NCBI GenBank assembly: GCA_030754885.1
Contig: JASLZL010000111.1
Coordinates: 1 to 41,965, forward strand
Source: Rhodospirillales bacterium
Lineage (GTDB): Bacteria; Pseudomonadota; Alphaproteobacteria; Rhodospirillales; JASLLZ01
Reading direction: 5' to 3'
DNA: 41,965 nt
The notes under the pieces are model-generated. The model saw nothing but the letters and a program-made list of their open reading frames with translations, did not search any database and had not been told where the DNA came from. Shown one piece after another: positions 1 through 7,809 of this stretch; within the stretch, counting starts at the first letter, position 1; every line of letters begins with the position of its first letter. Both the position numbers and the translations under genes were made by a program.

Positions 1-171
1 GAACCAGGCGAAGCGTCACATGCGCAAATTCAACGGTGTTCCAAAGGCCCATTTCAGGCTATTTTTGAAGGAATGCGAGTGGCGTTTTAACAACAGTGAC
101 CCATCAATCCAATTAGCGCAATTGAGGCAATGGGTTAGGAAGCATTTGGGCTAGTTATCTGGGACAGCCCC
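1..171 (+). mobile_element. right end of an IS1595-type insertion sequence (truncated by window edge)
   Basis: The stretch holds the last 50 codons of a transposase followed directly by a short GC-rich terminal sequence, TCTGGGACAGCCCC, at about 158-171. That sequence looks like an IS terminal inverted repeat reading outward as GGGGCTGTCCCAGA. The element ends within a few bases of the ptsP stop codon (175-177), so it inserted at the very 3' end of ptsP. The left end and target duplication lie outside the window, so the exact boundary is inferred. Confidence 0.65.
2..154 (+). CDS. IS1595 family transposase, C-terminal fragment
   Basis: An open frame enters from the left edge in frame 2 and ends with TAG at 152-154, giving 50 residues. 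The peptide contains HMRKFNGVPKAHFRLFLKEC followed by EWRFNN. This is the characteristic C-terminal signature of the ISXO2-like/IS1595 DDE transposase domain, where the ECEWRFN block follows the last catalytic acidic residue. Only the tail is visible, so catalytic competence cannot be judged. It is presumably the 3' end of an intact element whose body lies left of the window. Confidence 0.8.
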   Translation, partial: NQAKRHMRKFNGVPKAHFRLFLKECEWRFNNSDPSIQLAQLRQWVRKHLG

Positions 172-174
172 AAG

Positions 175-2445
175 TTAAATTTTGGCTCCATGGTCCAAAG
201 CAAAGGCTTTCAGGCTGCTCCGGACACTGTGACGGGGAAGGTTGTAGAGCGCGTCCATGTATTGTGCCAGGGGTTCCACCGAAAGGCTTCGAATCATCAT
301 CTTGGTCGGTCCGACGAAGGGCGGTGGAACCGATATGTTGCGGAATCCAAGACCAATCAGGGCCATGGCGTCGAGGGGCCGGGCGGCCATCTCGCCGCAC
401 AGGCCAAGGGGTACGTCGGCGTCCCGGCACTGGTCGAGCACGGTGCGCAGAAATGATAGCACCGCCGGTGACAACGGATCATAGCGATCGCTCAACCGGG
501 GGTTACCGCGATCGCTGGCGAACAGAAACTGAAACAGGTCGTTGCTGCCGACCGAAAGGAAATCCACACGTTCAAGCAACGCCGGCATTTGGAAGGCCAG
601 CGACGGCACCTCGATCATGGATCCGACGCGCAAGGATTTGGGTGTCGGCGATCCCCGGTCACGGGCCCGGTCCAATTCCAGATCGACGATGGCGCGCGCC
701 GCGTCGAACTCGGCAACCTCGGCGATCATCGGGAACATGAGCCGAAGGTCGCGTCCCCCGGCGGCCTGGATCATGGCCCGCAGTTGCTGACGCAGGAGCG
801 CCGGGCGGTCGAGGGCGATACGGATGGCCCGCCACCCCATTGTCGGGTTTTCTTCCACCGATTGGGACCAATAGGGCAGGACCTTATCGCCGCCCACGTC
901 GAGGGTGCGAAAAAGGACCGGCTTATCCTTTGCTTGATCGAGGACGGTGCCATAGAGCGCGCTCTGAGCCTCCACGTCGGGGAATTGCGAGCGCACCATG
1001 AACGGGACCTCGGTCCGATAAAGGCCGATGCCGTCGGCCCCCGTTTCCTCAAGGTATTGCATGTCGACAAGCAGGCCGGCGTTGATGTTGAGTTCGATGC
1101 GCTCACCATCCAGGGTCACCGCCGGCAGGTCGCGGAGCGAGGCGTAGGCGGCCTTGCTGCGGTGACGCGCCGCGATGGTTTCTTGGAAACCGTGCACCAG
1201 TTCCTCGCCGGGGCGGATGTAGACCAGTCCGTTATCGCCGTCGACCATTACCGGATCGCCGGGTTCGATACGGCTGAGAACATTGCGCGCCTGGCCGACG
1301 ACAGGAATGTCGAGGGCGCGGGCGACAATCGCCACGTGGGCTGTTGGCGAGCCTTCTTCGAGCACCAGTCCGCGCAGCGACGTGCGGTCGTAATCCAGGA
1401 GTTGCGCCGGTCCCATGGTGCGCGCCACCAAGATGACCTCACCGGGCAGGTTATTTTGGGGAGCCATTTCCTCGCCGCCGATCAGATGGTGCTGAAGGCG
1501 GTTGGCCAGGTCTTCGAGGTCGTGGAGCCGTTCGTGCAGGTAGGGGTCGGTGACCTTGCTCATGCGGGCGCGGATGTCGTTGTGCACCTTCTGCACCGCC
1601 GCCTCCGCCGTCAGTCCGCTTGAGATGGCCTCGTCCATGCGGGCCAGCCAACCGGCATCCTCGGCGATCATGCGATAGGTTTCCAAGATGTCGCGGGGTT
1701 CGCCGCCATCGGCGAGGTCGGTCGCCTTGAGCATGTCGTCGAGGGCGCCGTGCATTTCGGAAACCGCGCTGCGCAATCGTTCGTGCTCATGGTCCGGGTT
1801 TTCGGCCACCAGGTGGCGGACGTTGTGATGAGGTTTATGCACCACGGCCACGCCCATGCCGTGGCCAGAATTGAGACGAACCCCTTCGAGACGCAGGGGC
1901 AACAGGGCGTTGCCGTCGGCCGGAAGCATCTCATCGCGGCTGATAAGTTCACCCCCCGCCACCATCTCGGCCAGGACCATGGCTACGGTCTGCAGGGTCT
2001 CGACCTCTTCCTCGGCGTAGTTGCGCCGGGTGCGGTTCTGCACCGCCAGAACGCCGATGACCCGACCGCCGCGCAGGATTGGAACGCCCATCAACGATTG
2101 ATAGATTTCCTCGCCGGTTTCCGGGCGAAAGGCGAAGAGGGGATGGTTCTGCGCATCGGCCAGGTTAAGTGGCCGGGCGTGGTCGGCGATGTGGCCGATC
2201 AGCCCCTCGCCGACGCGCAGGCGGGTCTGGTGCACAGCCGTCGGTTTCAACCCCTGGGTGGCAAACAGTTCCAGGACCTCACCGGCGCGCTGGACGTAGA
2301 TCGAGCACACCTCGGCGACCATGTCGGTGGCGATGATGGCGACGATCTCGTTCAGGCGCTCCTGAGCCGTGCCGGCGCCCGCCATGACGTCGCGCACCCG
2401 CGCCAGCAGGCGGCGCGGCGTCGGTGAGGTTTGGCGCTGTGCCAT
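175..2445 (-). CDS. ptsP: phosphoenolpyruvate--protein phosphotransferase PtsP (PTS-Ntr enzyme I)
   Basis: This cytoplasmic enzyme I of the nitrogen-type PTS takes phosphate from PEP and passes it to NPr. The 756-residue protein has an N-terminal GAF domain (about residues 15-165), which distinguishes PtsP from sugar-type PtsI. A PEP-utilising mobile domain carries the phospho-His motif GSPTAH (His about 370), and the C-terminal PEP-binding TIM barrel carries GLYRTE and GLCGEMA. I place the start at 2445 (MAQRQTSP), because the upstream extension runs into a repeat element and does not resemble the family. The start codon is only about 8 bases from the MITE-like element at 2453-2773, so the element forms the immediate upstream region. 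The stop abuts an IS1595 end; the C-terminus (FALDHGAKI) looks essentially complete. Confidence 0.93.
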   Translation of the reverse strand: MAQRQTSPTPRRLLARVRDVMAGAGTAQERLNEIVAIIATDMVAEVCSIYVQRAGEVLELFATQGLKPTAVHQTRLRVGEGLIGHIADHARPLNLADAQNHPLFAFRPETGEEIYQSLMGVPILRGGRVIGVLAVQNRTRRNYAEEEVETLQTVAMVLAEMVAGGELISRDEMLPADGNALLPLRLEGVRLNSGHGMGVAVVHKPHHNVRHLVAENPDHEHERLRSAVSEMHGALDDMLKATDLADGGEPRDILETYRMIAEDAGWLARMDEAISSGLTAEAAVQKVHNDIRARMSKVTDPYLHERLHDLEDLANRLQHHLIGGEEMAPQNNLPGEVILVARTMGPAQLLDYDRTSLRGLVLEEGSPTAHVAIVARALDIPVVGQARNVLSRIEPGDPVMVDGDNGLVYIRPGEELVHGFQETIAARHRSKAAYASLRDLPAVTLDGERIELNINAGLLVDMQYLEETGADGIGLYRTEVPFMVRSQFPDVEAQSALYGTVLDQAKDKPVLFRTLDVGGDKVLPYWSQSVEENPTMGWRAIRIALDRPALLRQQLRAMIQAAGGRDLRLMFPMIAEVAEFDAARAIVDLELDRARDRGSPTPKSLRVGSMIEVPSLAFQMPALLERVDFLSVGSNDLFQFLFASDRGNPRLSDRYDPLSPAVLSFLRTVLDQCRDADVPLGLCGEMAARPLDAMALIGLGFRNISVPPPFVGPTKMMIRSLSVEPLAQYMDALYNLPRHSVRSSLKAFALDHGAKI

Positions 2446-2452
2446 CGTTGCT

Positions 2453-2773
2453 CTAGTGCCCTGGATCAGAAGGTCGTGGCCTATACGATCGCATTTCCCG
2501 TTCGCTCGGCAGGAAGGGAGGCGCAGGAGATGCCTTTGCATCGGCAAGCCTCCCTGACGCCTCGGGGGGCCAGTCCCCCCGACACCAAATGCGGGAGACG
2601 CCCCCGCAGCCCCCGAGGGGACGGGAAATGCGACCCGAAGGGCGGTCTTCCAAGTCCCCCGGCGTCGTTGCGCGGCGCTTGTGATGCTCCCCCATCACGG
2701 CGCACCCCGCGCCTAACCGGATGAACTCGGAAGGCCGTCGTATATGCCACGAACTTCTGATCCAGGACACTAG
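2453..2773. repeat. MITE-like element with 36-bp terminal inverted repeats
   Basis: Bases 2453-2488 (starting CTAGTGCCCTGGATCAGAAG) are matched by the reverse complement of 2738-2773 (starting CTAGTGTCCTGGATCAGAAG), 33 of 36 positions identical. Both outer ends lie in CTAG, the target sequence preferred by IS630/Tc1-type transposases, which duplicate TA. The 321-bp interior has no credible gene and contains GC-rich palindromes, including a segment at 2575-2620 resembling 15446-15490. It fills the lysC-ptsP intergenic region. The lack of a transposase suggests a non-autonomous element; assignment to IS630 is inference. Confidence 0.75.
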
Positions 2774-2815
2774 GCTACTCCGTGGTCGCGGCGCTGGGAC
2801 GGGCTTTCGGCGGTG

Positions 2816-4036
2816 TCAGTCGGCGTCTAGCCCGTAGGCGGTGTGAAGCGCGCGCAAGGCCAGTTCCGTATACTCCTCGGCGATCAGAACGCTTACCTTG
2901 ATCTCCGATGTCGAGATGACCTGGATGTTGATACCCTTTTCCGCAAGGGCGCGAAACATGGCCAACGCGACGCCGGCGTGAGAACGCATGCCGACGCCGA
3001 TCACCGATACCTTGACCACATCGGCGTCCCAATCCAGGTCATCGTAACCCAGTTCCCCGCGTTTTTCCTTGACCACCGCAACGGCCCGTTCCAAATCGCC
3101 CTTGGTGACCGTGAAGGTAAGATCCGTCGCCTGGCCGTCGGCCGAGATGTTCTGGACGATCATATCCACGTTGATGTCGGACTCGGCCAGGGGGCCGAAG
3201 ATGGCGGCGGCGACGCCGGGGCGGTCGGCGACCCGGACAAGCGTAATTTTGGCTTCGTCCCGGCTGTAGGCGATTCCACTGACTAGTTCTTGTTCCACGA
3301 TCTCTTCCTCGTCAACGACAAGTGTTCCAGGTTGGTCGGCGAAGCTCGATAGGACCCTGAGGCGCACGCCGTGCTTCATCGCCATCTCGACGCAGCGGGT
3401 CTGCAGGACCTTGGCCCCGAGCGAGGCCATCTCCAGCATTTCCTCGTAGGTTATTTTGTCCAGCTTGCGGGCCTTGGTCACGATGCGCGGATCGCTGGTG
3501 TAGACACCATCGACATCGGTGAAGATGTCGCAGCGTTTGGCGCTAAGCGCCGCCGCCAGCGCCACAGCGGTGGTGTCCGAGCCGCCCCGGCCAAGCGTCG
3601 TCACCCGGTTGTCGGGACCCAGGCCCTGAAATCCGGTGACGACGGCGACTTCATTGCCGTCCAAAGAGCGCATCAGCGCGTCGGTCTCGATGTTCTCGAT
3701 GCGCGCCCTGCCATGGGTGGCGTTGGTGCGGATGGGGATTTGCCAGCCCTGCCACGAACGCGCGGCGATGCCGTCTTCTTGCAACACCATGGACAACAGA
3801 CCCGCCGTTGCTTGTTCGCCGACGGCCACGACGGTGTCGTATTCGCGGGCGTTGTCGGTCGCGTTCACCTCTCCGGCAATCTCGACCATTCGGTCGGTCA
3901 CGCCGGCCATGGCGGAAACCACGACCGCTACTTGGTTGCCGGCGTCCACTTCTTTCTTCACGTGGCCGGCGACGGCCCGAATGCGATCCAGGTCCGCCAC
4001 CGACGTGCCACCGAATTTCTGAACGATGAGAGCCAC
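2816..4036 (-). CDS. lysC: aspartate kinase
   Basis: This enzyme phosphorylates L-aspartate, the first step towards lysine, threonine and methionine. The 406-residue protein opens with VQKFGGTSVAD, the amino-acid-kinase signature. It has FTDVDGVYTSDPR in the kinase domain and two C-terminal ACT domains (about residues 265-400) typical of feedback-regulated aspartokinases. The start is ambiguous: TTG at 4045, GTG at 4042 and GTG at 4036 are all in frame. I prefer 4036 because it yields MALIVQKFGG, matching the usual N-terminus. It is divergent from ubiG and upstream of ptsP, separated from the latter by the MITE-like element. Confidence 0.93.
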   Translation of the reverse strand: MALIVQKFGGTSVADLDRIRAVAGHVKKEVDAGNQVAVVVSAMAGVTDRMVEIAGEVNATDNAREYDTVVAVGEQATAGLLSMVLQEDGIAARSWQGWQIPIRTNATHGRARIENIETDALMRSLDGNEVAVVTGFQGLGPDNRVTTLGRGGSDTTAVALAAALSAKRCDIFTDVDGVYTSDPRIVTKARKLDKITYEEMLEMASLGAKVLQTRCVEMAMKHGVRLRVLSSFADQPGTLVVDEEEIVEQELVSGIAYSRDEAKITLVRVADRPGVAAAIFGPLAESDINVDMIVQNISADGQATDLTFTVTKGDLERAVAVVKEKRGELGYDDLDWDADVVKVSVIGVGMRSHAGVALAMFRALAEKGINIQVISTSEIKVSVLIAEEYTELALRALHTAYGLDAD

Positions 4037-4222
4037 GTCCACCAATCCTCATTCCTGCCCGGCCACTAGCCATCGGCCACTGGTCCCCGAAGCCCAAAAC
4101 GCCGGGGGATATGTCGGTTTCGGATTAAACTTTGCGTAGAGCCGGTTGAAGCGGCGCGGGCGCCAATACATACTCTAAAAGGACAACGTGAAGCAAGCCC
4201 GAGCCGAGGATACACCGAGCCC

Positions 4223-4987
4223 ATGGCCAAATCCCCACCGACGAGCCGACGGCCCTTGCCCGGCACCGCGGCGCCCGACGAGGTGGCGCGCTTTAGCGCC
4301 CTGGCCGAGGAGTGGTGGGACGCCGACGGCAAGTTCCGGCCCCTGCACCGGATCAATCCGTTGCGCATTGCTTTCATCCGTGACCGGGTGGCCGGCCATT
4401 TCGACCGCGACCCCCTCGGCGCCGACCCCCTTGGTGATCTCGAAGTGCTCGACATCGGCTGTGGCGGCGGGCTGCTCAGCGAGCCCATGCGGCGGCTCGG
4501 CGCCCAGGTTACGGGTATCGACGCCGGGCAAGAAGCGGTGCGCGTGGCGGCGCTTCACGCAGAACAAGGCGAACTTGACATCGAATACCGCTCGGTTCTG
4601 CCCGAGGCGTTGGCGGCCGATGGGCGGACCTTCGACGCCGTCCTCAACATGGAGGTGATCGAGCATGTGGCCGACGTCGGCGCTTTCCTCACCGCGTGCT
4701 GCGCCATGGTCAAGCCAGGTGGGATCATGGTCCTGGCGACTCTCAACCGCACCTTGAAATCGTTTGCCCTGGCCAAGGTCGGCGCCGAATACGTGCTGCG
4801 CTGGCTGCCCGCCGGAACCCACGATTGGCGCAAGTTCGTCAAGCCCTCGGAACTTGCCGCCGGGCTGCGCCCGCACGGTTTACGCGTCGTCGAATTGAAG
4901 GGACTCGCCTACCGGCCGCTCGCCGACGAGTGGTCGCTGAGCGACGACGTCGACGTCAACTACATGGCCGTTGCGGTGAAACGGTAA
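4223..4987 (+). CDS. ubiG: bifunctional 2-polyprenyl-6-hydroxyphenol methylase / 3-demethylubiquinol 3-O-methyltransferase UbiG
   Basis: UbiG performs the O-methylation steps of ubiquinone biosynthesis. The 254-residue class I SAM methyltransferase has the N-terminal UbiG signature around FSALAEEWWDADGKFRPLHR. The SAM-binding glycine loop is DIGCGGGLLSEP (about residues 76-87), with NMEVIEHV as motif II/III and NRTLKSFALAKVGAEYVLRW further on, all characteristic of UbiG. It is transcribed alone, divergent from lysC and convergent with the DUF1178 gene 10 bases downstream. The ATG at 4223 has only a distant GAGGA-like ribosome site. Confidence 0.94.
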   Translation: MAKSPPTSRRPLPGTAAPDEVARFSALAEEWWDADGKFRPLHRINPLRIAFIRDRVAGHFDRDPLGADPLGDLEVLDIGCGGGLLSEPMRRLGAQVTGIDAGQEAVRVAALHAEQGELDIEYRSVLPEALAADGRTFDAVLNMEVIEHVADVGAFLTACCAMVKPGGIMVLATLNRTLKSFALAKVGAEYVLRWLPAGTHDWRKFVKPSELAAGLRPHGLRVVELKGLAYRPLADEWSLSDDVDVNYMAVAVKR

Positions 4988-4997
4988 AGCCTGGGGA

Positions 4998-5426
4998 TCA
5001 GTTGTTTTTGCGTGGGAACCACGGGATGGTGGAGTATTCGATGCCTTCGTCGTCCAGTTCCTTTGTTTCCTCGGCGGTCGCCTCGCCATAGATGTTTCGT
5101 TGATCCTTCTCGCCGTAATGGATGCGCCGCGCTTCCTCGGCGAACTCCTCACCCACGTAATCGCTGGACTTCTCGACTTCTTCGCGCAGTTTGCCGACGG
5201 CTTGCAGAATTTGGCTCGCGACCTCCCTGGCCCGATCCTCGGCACCGCCCCGATCGCCTGCCGAACGGATGGCTCGAGGGGCCATGGGGGCCTTGGTCAC
5301 CGACCGGTTGCCGCACATCGGACATTCGATCTCGCCCGCCTTGCTCTGCGCGTCGTAGGTCGCCCCGTCACGGAACCACGCTTCGAACTCGTGGTGGTCG
5401 GCGCATTTGAGTTTGAACTGGATCAT
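4998..5426 (-). CDS. DUF1178 family zinc-ribbon protein
   Basis: This small protein (142 residues) of unknown function has MIQFKLKCADHHEFEAWF at the N-terminus and the metal-binding pair CPMC at about residues 36-39. Together with Cys8 and nearby histidine these form a rubredoxin/zinc-ribbon-like start. A charged C-terminal half contains EEARRIHYGEKDQRNIYGEA, a conserved block of DUF1178. The family is widespread in alpha- and betaproteobacteria, often beside nitrilase-like hydrolase and glutaredoxin genes, as here. No enzymatic role can be assigned. Confidence 0.88.
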   Translation of the reverse strand: MIQFKLKCADHHEFEAWFRDGATYDAQSKAGEIECPMCGNRSVTKAPMAPRAIRSAGDRGGAEDRAREVASQILQAVGKLREEVEKSSDYVGEEFAEEARRIHYGEKDQRNIYGEATAEETKELDDEGIEYSTIPWFPRKNN

Positions 5427-5536
5427 AAATTAGGGCCGTTGGTCTCCGATGAGTCCAAAGATGGGTCAAGCCTATGGGAAATTAATGCTCGTGCCAATGA
5501 TATCGCGCACACCCTTAAGAAAAGTAAAATAGGGCA

Positions 5537-5806
5537 CTAGGACCCGGTTTTGAGACCGAGCAGCGCGTCGAGCCTGTTTTCGATCTCTAATTGGTACAGC
5601 TCATCACAGCCGCCGACGTGTTCACCGTCGATAAAAATCTGCGGCACTTTGCGGTCGCCGTCGGCACGGTCCATCATTTCACGGCGTCTGGCGGGATGGG
5701 CGAAGACGTCGATTTCGGTAAAATCGACGCCTTTGTCCGTGAGCAATCTTTTCGCCCTGTAGCAAAAGCCACAGAACATGGAACTGTAAATCTCAACCTT
5801 GGCCAA
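5537..5806 (-). CDS. grxC: glutaredoxin 3 (GrxC-like)
   Basis: This 89-residue glutathione-dependent thiol-disulfide oxidoreductase has a thioredoxin fold throughout. The active site is CGFC at residues 12-15, where most GrxC proteins have CPYC. The cis-proline loop KVPQIFIDG and the glutathione-binding GGCDEL both follow. The length is standard for GrxC. It lies between the nitrilase-like gene and the DUF1178 gene on the same strand, probably part of the leftward group. The Pro-to-Gly and Tyr-to-Phe changes in the active site may alter redox potential, but dithiol chemistry is still possible. Confidence 0.92.
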   Translation of the reverse strand: MAKVEIYSSMFCGFCYRAKRLLTDKGVDFTEIDVFAHPARRREMMDRADGDRKVPQIFIDGEHVGGCDELYQLEIENRLDALLGLKTGS

Positions 5807-5951
5807 AGTGTCTTTCTCCGCCAGCGTATTCCCATATATGGCAATCGGGGCCGGCTCTTAAAGAGCGGGACGTAAGCGTGAGCCGTGGTGGGGCCCCCAG
5901 CCACATATTTTTTGCGCCTGTCTTGGTTTCCCGGGGTCCACCCGCAGAAAC

Positions 5952-6827
5952 TCAAATTCTAGCATCGTGTAATGTGGCATAGAGGTCGGGTCGGCGGTCG
6001 CGCCACCACGGAAGGCTTTTCTGCGCCGCCGACACGTCGTCGAGGTCGAGGGTCTCGACCAGCAGCGCCGGTTCGTCGCGGCCGCCCTGGGCCATGATCT
6101 CGGCGCCCACGGGGTTGACGATCATGCTCTGACCGATATGGCTGCGGCCATTCTCGTCGCCGCATCGGTTGGCGGCAATCACGAACACGCCGTTCTCGTA
6201 AGCGCGGCATTGCAGCGGCAACGCCCAAGTGTTGTCGCGCAGCTTGGTCTCGCCATACGTTGCGGCGCATATCGGCATGAAAATAATCTCGGCGCCCTGC
6301 AGCGCCAGCGCCCGCGACGCTTCCGGAAACTTTCGTTCGTAGCAGATCTGGATGCCGAAGCGCACGCCATCCATTTCGTAAACCGGCAGTTCCCCGCCGG
6401 GTGAAAAATACATCTTTTCGTAGCTACCGGTGCCGCCCTTGAGGTTTGTTGGCAAGATCGCCGGCAGATGGGCTTTGCGATAAGTGCCAAGATGGCGACC
6501 ACCGCGGTCGAATATGGCGGCTGAATTGTAAAAATGGCCGCCTGCACGCTCGCCAAAGCCGAAGATTACGGCGACGTTCTTCTCGCGTGCGAGGTCGAGG
6601 AACGAATTGGTGATCGGGTTCGGCAGCTCCATGAAAAAGTGTTCGCAGTCGGAACGGAGCTGGGCAGGGAAGAACGGTGTTAGGAATACCTCCGGAAAGC
6701 AAATGATCTCAACGCCTTGCCGGTGGGCCTCTTCGATCATGCCGCAGGCGACTTCCGCCGCCGGGTGCATGTCTTCGCTCAACACCGGTCCAGTTTGCGC
6801 GGCCGCAACAGTGATTTTCCTGCCCAT
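5952..6827 (-). CDS. carbon-nitrogen hydrolase (nitrilase superfamily), N-carbamoyl amino acid amidase-like
   Basis: This 291-residue nitrilase-fold amidohydrolase carries all three catalytic residues: Glu46 in CFPEVFLTPFFP, Lys118 in TYRKAHLP and Cys162 in GIQICYERKFPEA. The motif pattern and length fit the N-carbamoylputrescine amidase/beta-ureidopropionase/carbamoylase branch better than true nitrilases. Substrate cannot be set from sequence; a C-N bond of an N-carbamoyl or amide compound is the family expectation. In many alphaproteobacteria a nitrilase-like gene sits with grxC and DUF1178, as here. It starts next to the FNR-box intergenic region but faces away from that gene. Confidence 0.85.
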   Translation of the reverse strand: MGRKITVAAAQTGPVLSEDMHPAAEVACGMIEEAHRQGVEIICFPEVFLTPFFPAQLRSDCEHFFMELPNPITNSFLDLAREKNVAVIFGFGERAGGHFYNSAAIFDRGGRHLGTYRKAHLPAILPTNLKGGTGSYEKMYFSPGGELPVYEMDGVRFGIQICYERKFPEASRALALQGAEIIFMPICAATYGETKLRDNTWALPLQCRAYENGVFVIAANRCGDENGRSHIGQSMIVNPVGAEIMAQGGRDEPALLVETLDLDDVSAAQKSLPWWRDRRPDLYATLHDARI

Positions 6828-7000
6828 AATGGTTTCTCCCCATGCGTTTTTGAGGGCTTAACCTCTGGAAACGACACCCATCCAATCCGATATTCCCCAG
6901 ATACGCTTGGTGAGTTTAACATTCTGCTTGCTTCAGCCCAAGCGCCTGACCGGGTGCTGTCCCGCGTTCAACAACTCGTGACTAAGCGTGAACAGGGAAA

Positions 7001-7014
7001 TTGATCTAGATCAA
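7001..7014. promoter_or_regulatory. FNR/Anr-type box (perfect palindrome)
   Basis: The sequence TTGATCTAGATCAA matches the FNR consensus TTGAT-N4-ATCAA at every position and is fully palindromic. Its centre (7007.5) lies about 92 bases upstream of the ATG at 7100. A TTTAAG hexamer at 7037-7042 stands where the -10 element of a class II, -41.5-centred FNR promoter would be, giving a start site near 7049. This predicts oxygen-controlled expression of the rightward gene. Confidence 0.8.
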
Positions 7015-7099
7015 TTTATTGCCACCATCGCACGCCTTTAAGTGCCGATGACCCGTGAGTGGAAATTTAAACCGCGGGTCCGAGAAATTGGAGGTATGT

Positions 7100-7804
7100 A
7101 TGGCTAATTTGAAGAAATCATCCCGCGAGCAGCTCGGGTCGATGGCGACTGCCGGAGAGCAAGTTCTGGAATGCTATCGGGTGCTCCAGAAAAGCAGTTC
7201 GAATGTCGTCGCGGAGATTCTTCGCGGCCAGGGAGAATTCTTTGAATTGGACCATTATCCTAAGGGTGATGTGCACGATTCGGAAACGCATTCCCAGTTT
7301 TATTACCACTCCCACCGAGAAGGGGAGCACGGCCATTTCCATACCTTTCTCAGGGAAAAGGGCATGCCGAAAGATTGCCGCCCGGTCGAACAGTCCGAAG
7401 CCGATTTCATGAAAGAGCGCGACGACAAACTCAGTCATCTCATCGCCATCTCTATGAATCATGCCGGTTTCCCCATTGGCCTGTTCACGACCAACCGATG
7501 GATCACCGCTGACAACTGGTACACCGCAGATGACGTGATCAAGATGCTGGACCGCTTCGAGATGGATCTTGCCTGGCCGTCCTGGCCCGTCAACATCTGG
7601 ATCACCGCCATGCTGCGTCTGTTCCGTCCACAGATCGAGGAACTGGTAGAGGAACGCGACGCCTCGGTGGCAGATTGGCAGAAGAAACATCCCGACGACG
7701 ACGTCTTCGAGGATCGTGGGTGCGACATCACCTCGACCCGGAGAATCTCGGTTGCGGCTCAGATCAAGCGGGTGAACCAAGCGCTCATGTCCGCCGCCGC
7801 CTGA
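7100..7804 (+). CDS. conserved protein of unknown function, probably FNR-regulated (possibly DUF6969 family)
   Basis: This 234-residue soluble protein has no signal peptide or membrane helix. The start at 7100 is supported by GGAGG at 7090-7094, five bases upstream. It is rich in histidine and acidic residues in the first half: ELDHYPKGDVHDSETHSQFY is followed by YHSHREGEHGHFHTF. That suggests a metal site, though this is inference. A second conserved-looking block is NHAGFPIGLFTTNRW, followed by tryptophan-rich DLAWPSWPVNIWI. From memory it resembles DUF6969 proteins, but I cannot confirm this. A perfect FNR box upstream implies anaerobic or microaerobic expression. It faces comF and ends 6 bases before the comF stop. 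Confidence 0.85.
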   Translation: MANLKKSSREQLGSMATAGEQVLECYRVLQKSSSNVVAEILRGQGEFFELDHYPKGDVHDSETHSQFYYHSHREGEHGHFHTFLREKGMPKDCRPVEQSEADFMKERDDKLSHLIAISMNHAGFPIGLFTTNRWITADNWYTADDVIKMLDRFEMDLAWPSWPVNIWITAMLRLFRPQIEELVEERDASVADWQKKHPDDDVFEDRGCDITSTRRISVAAQIKRVNQALMSAAA

Positions 7805-7809
7805 ACCGT

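Noticed and set aside
589-1623. A 344-residue plus-strand ORF opposite ptsP
   Set aside because: It is a shadow frame of a GC-rich gene; the opposite strand encodes unmistakable PtsP motifs.
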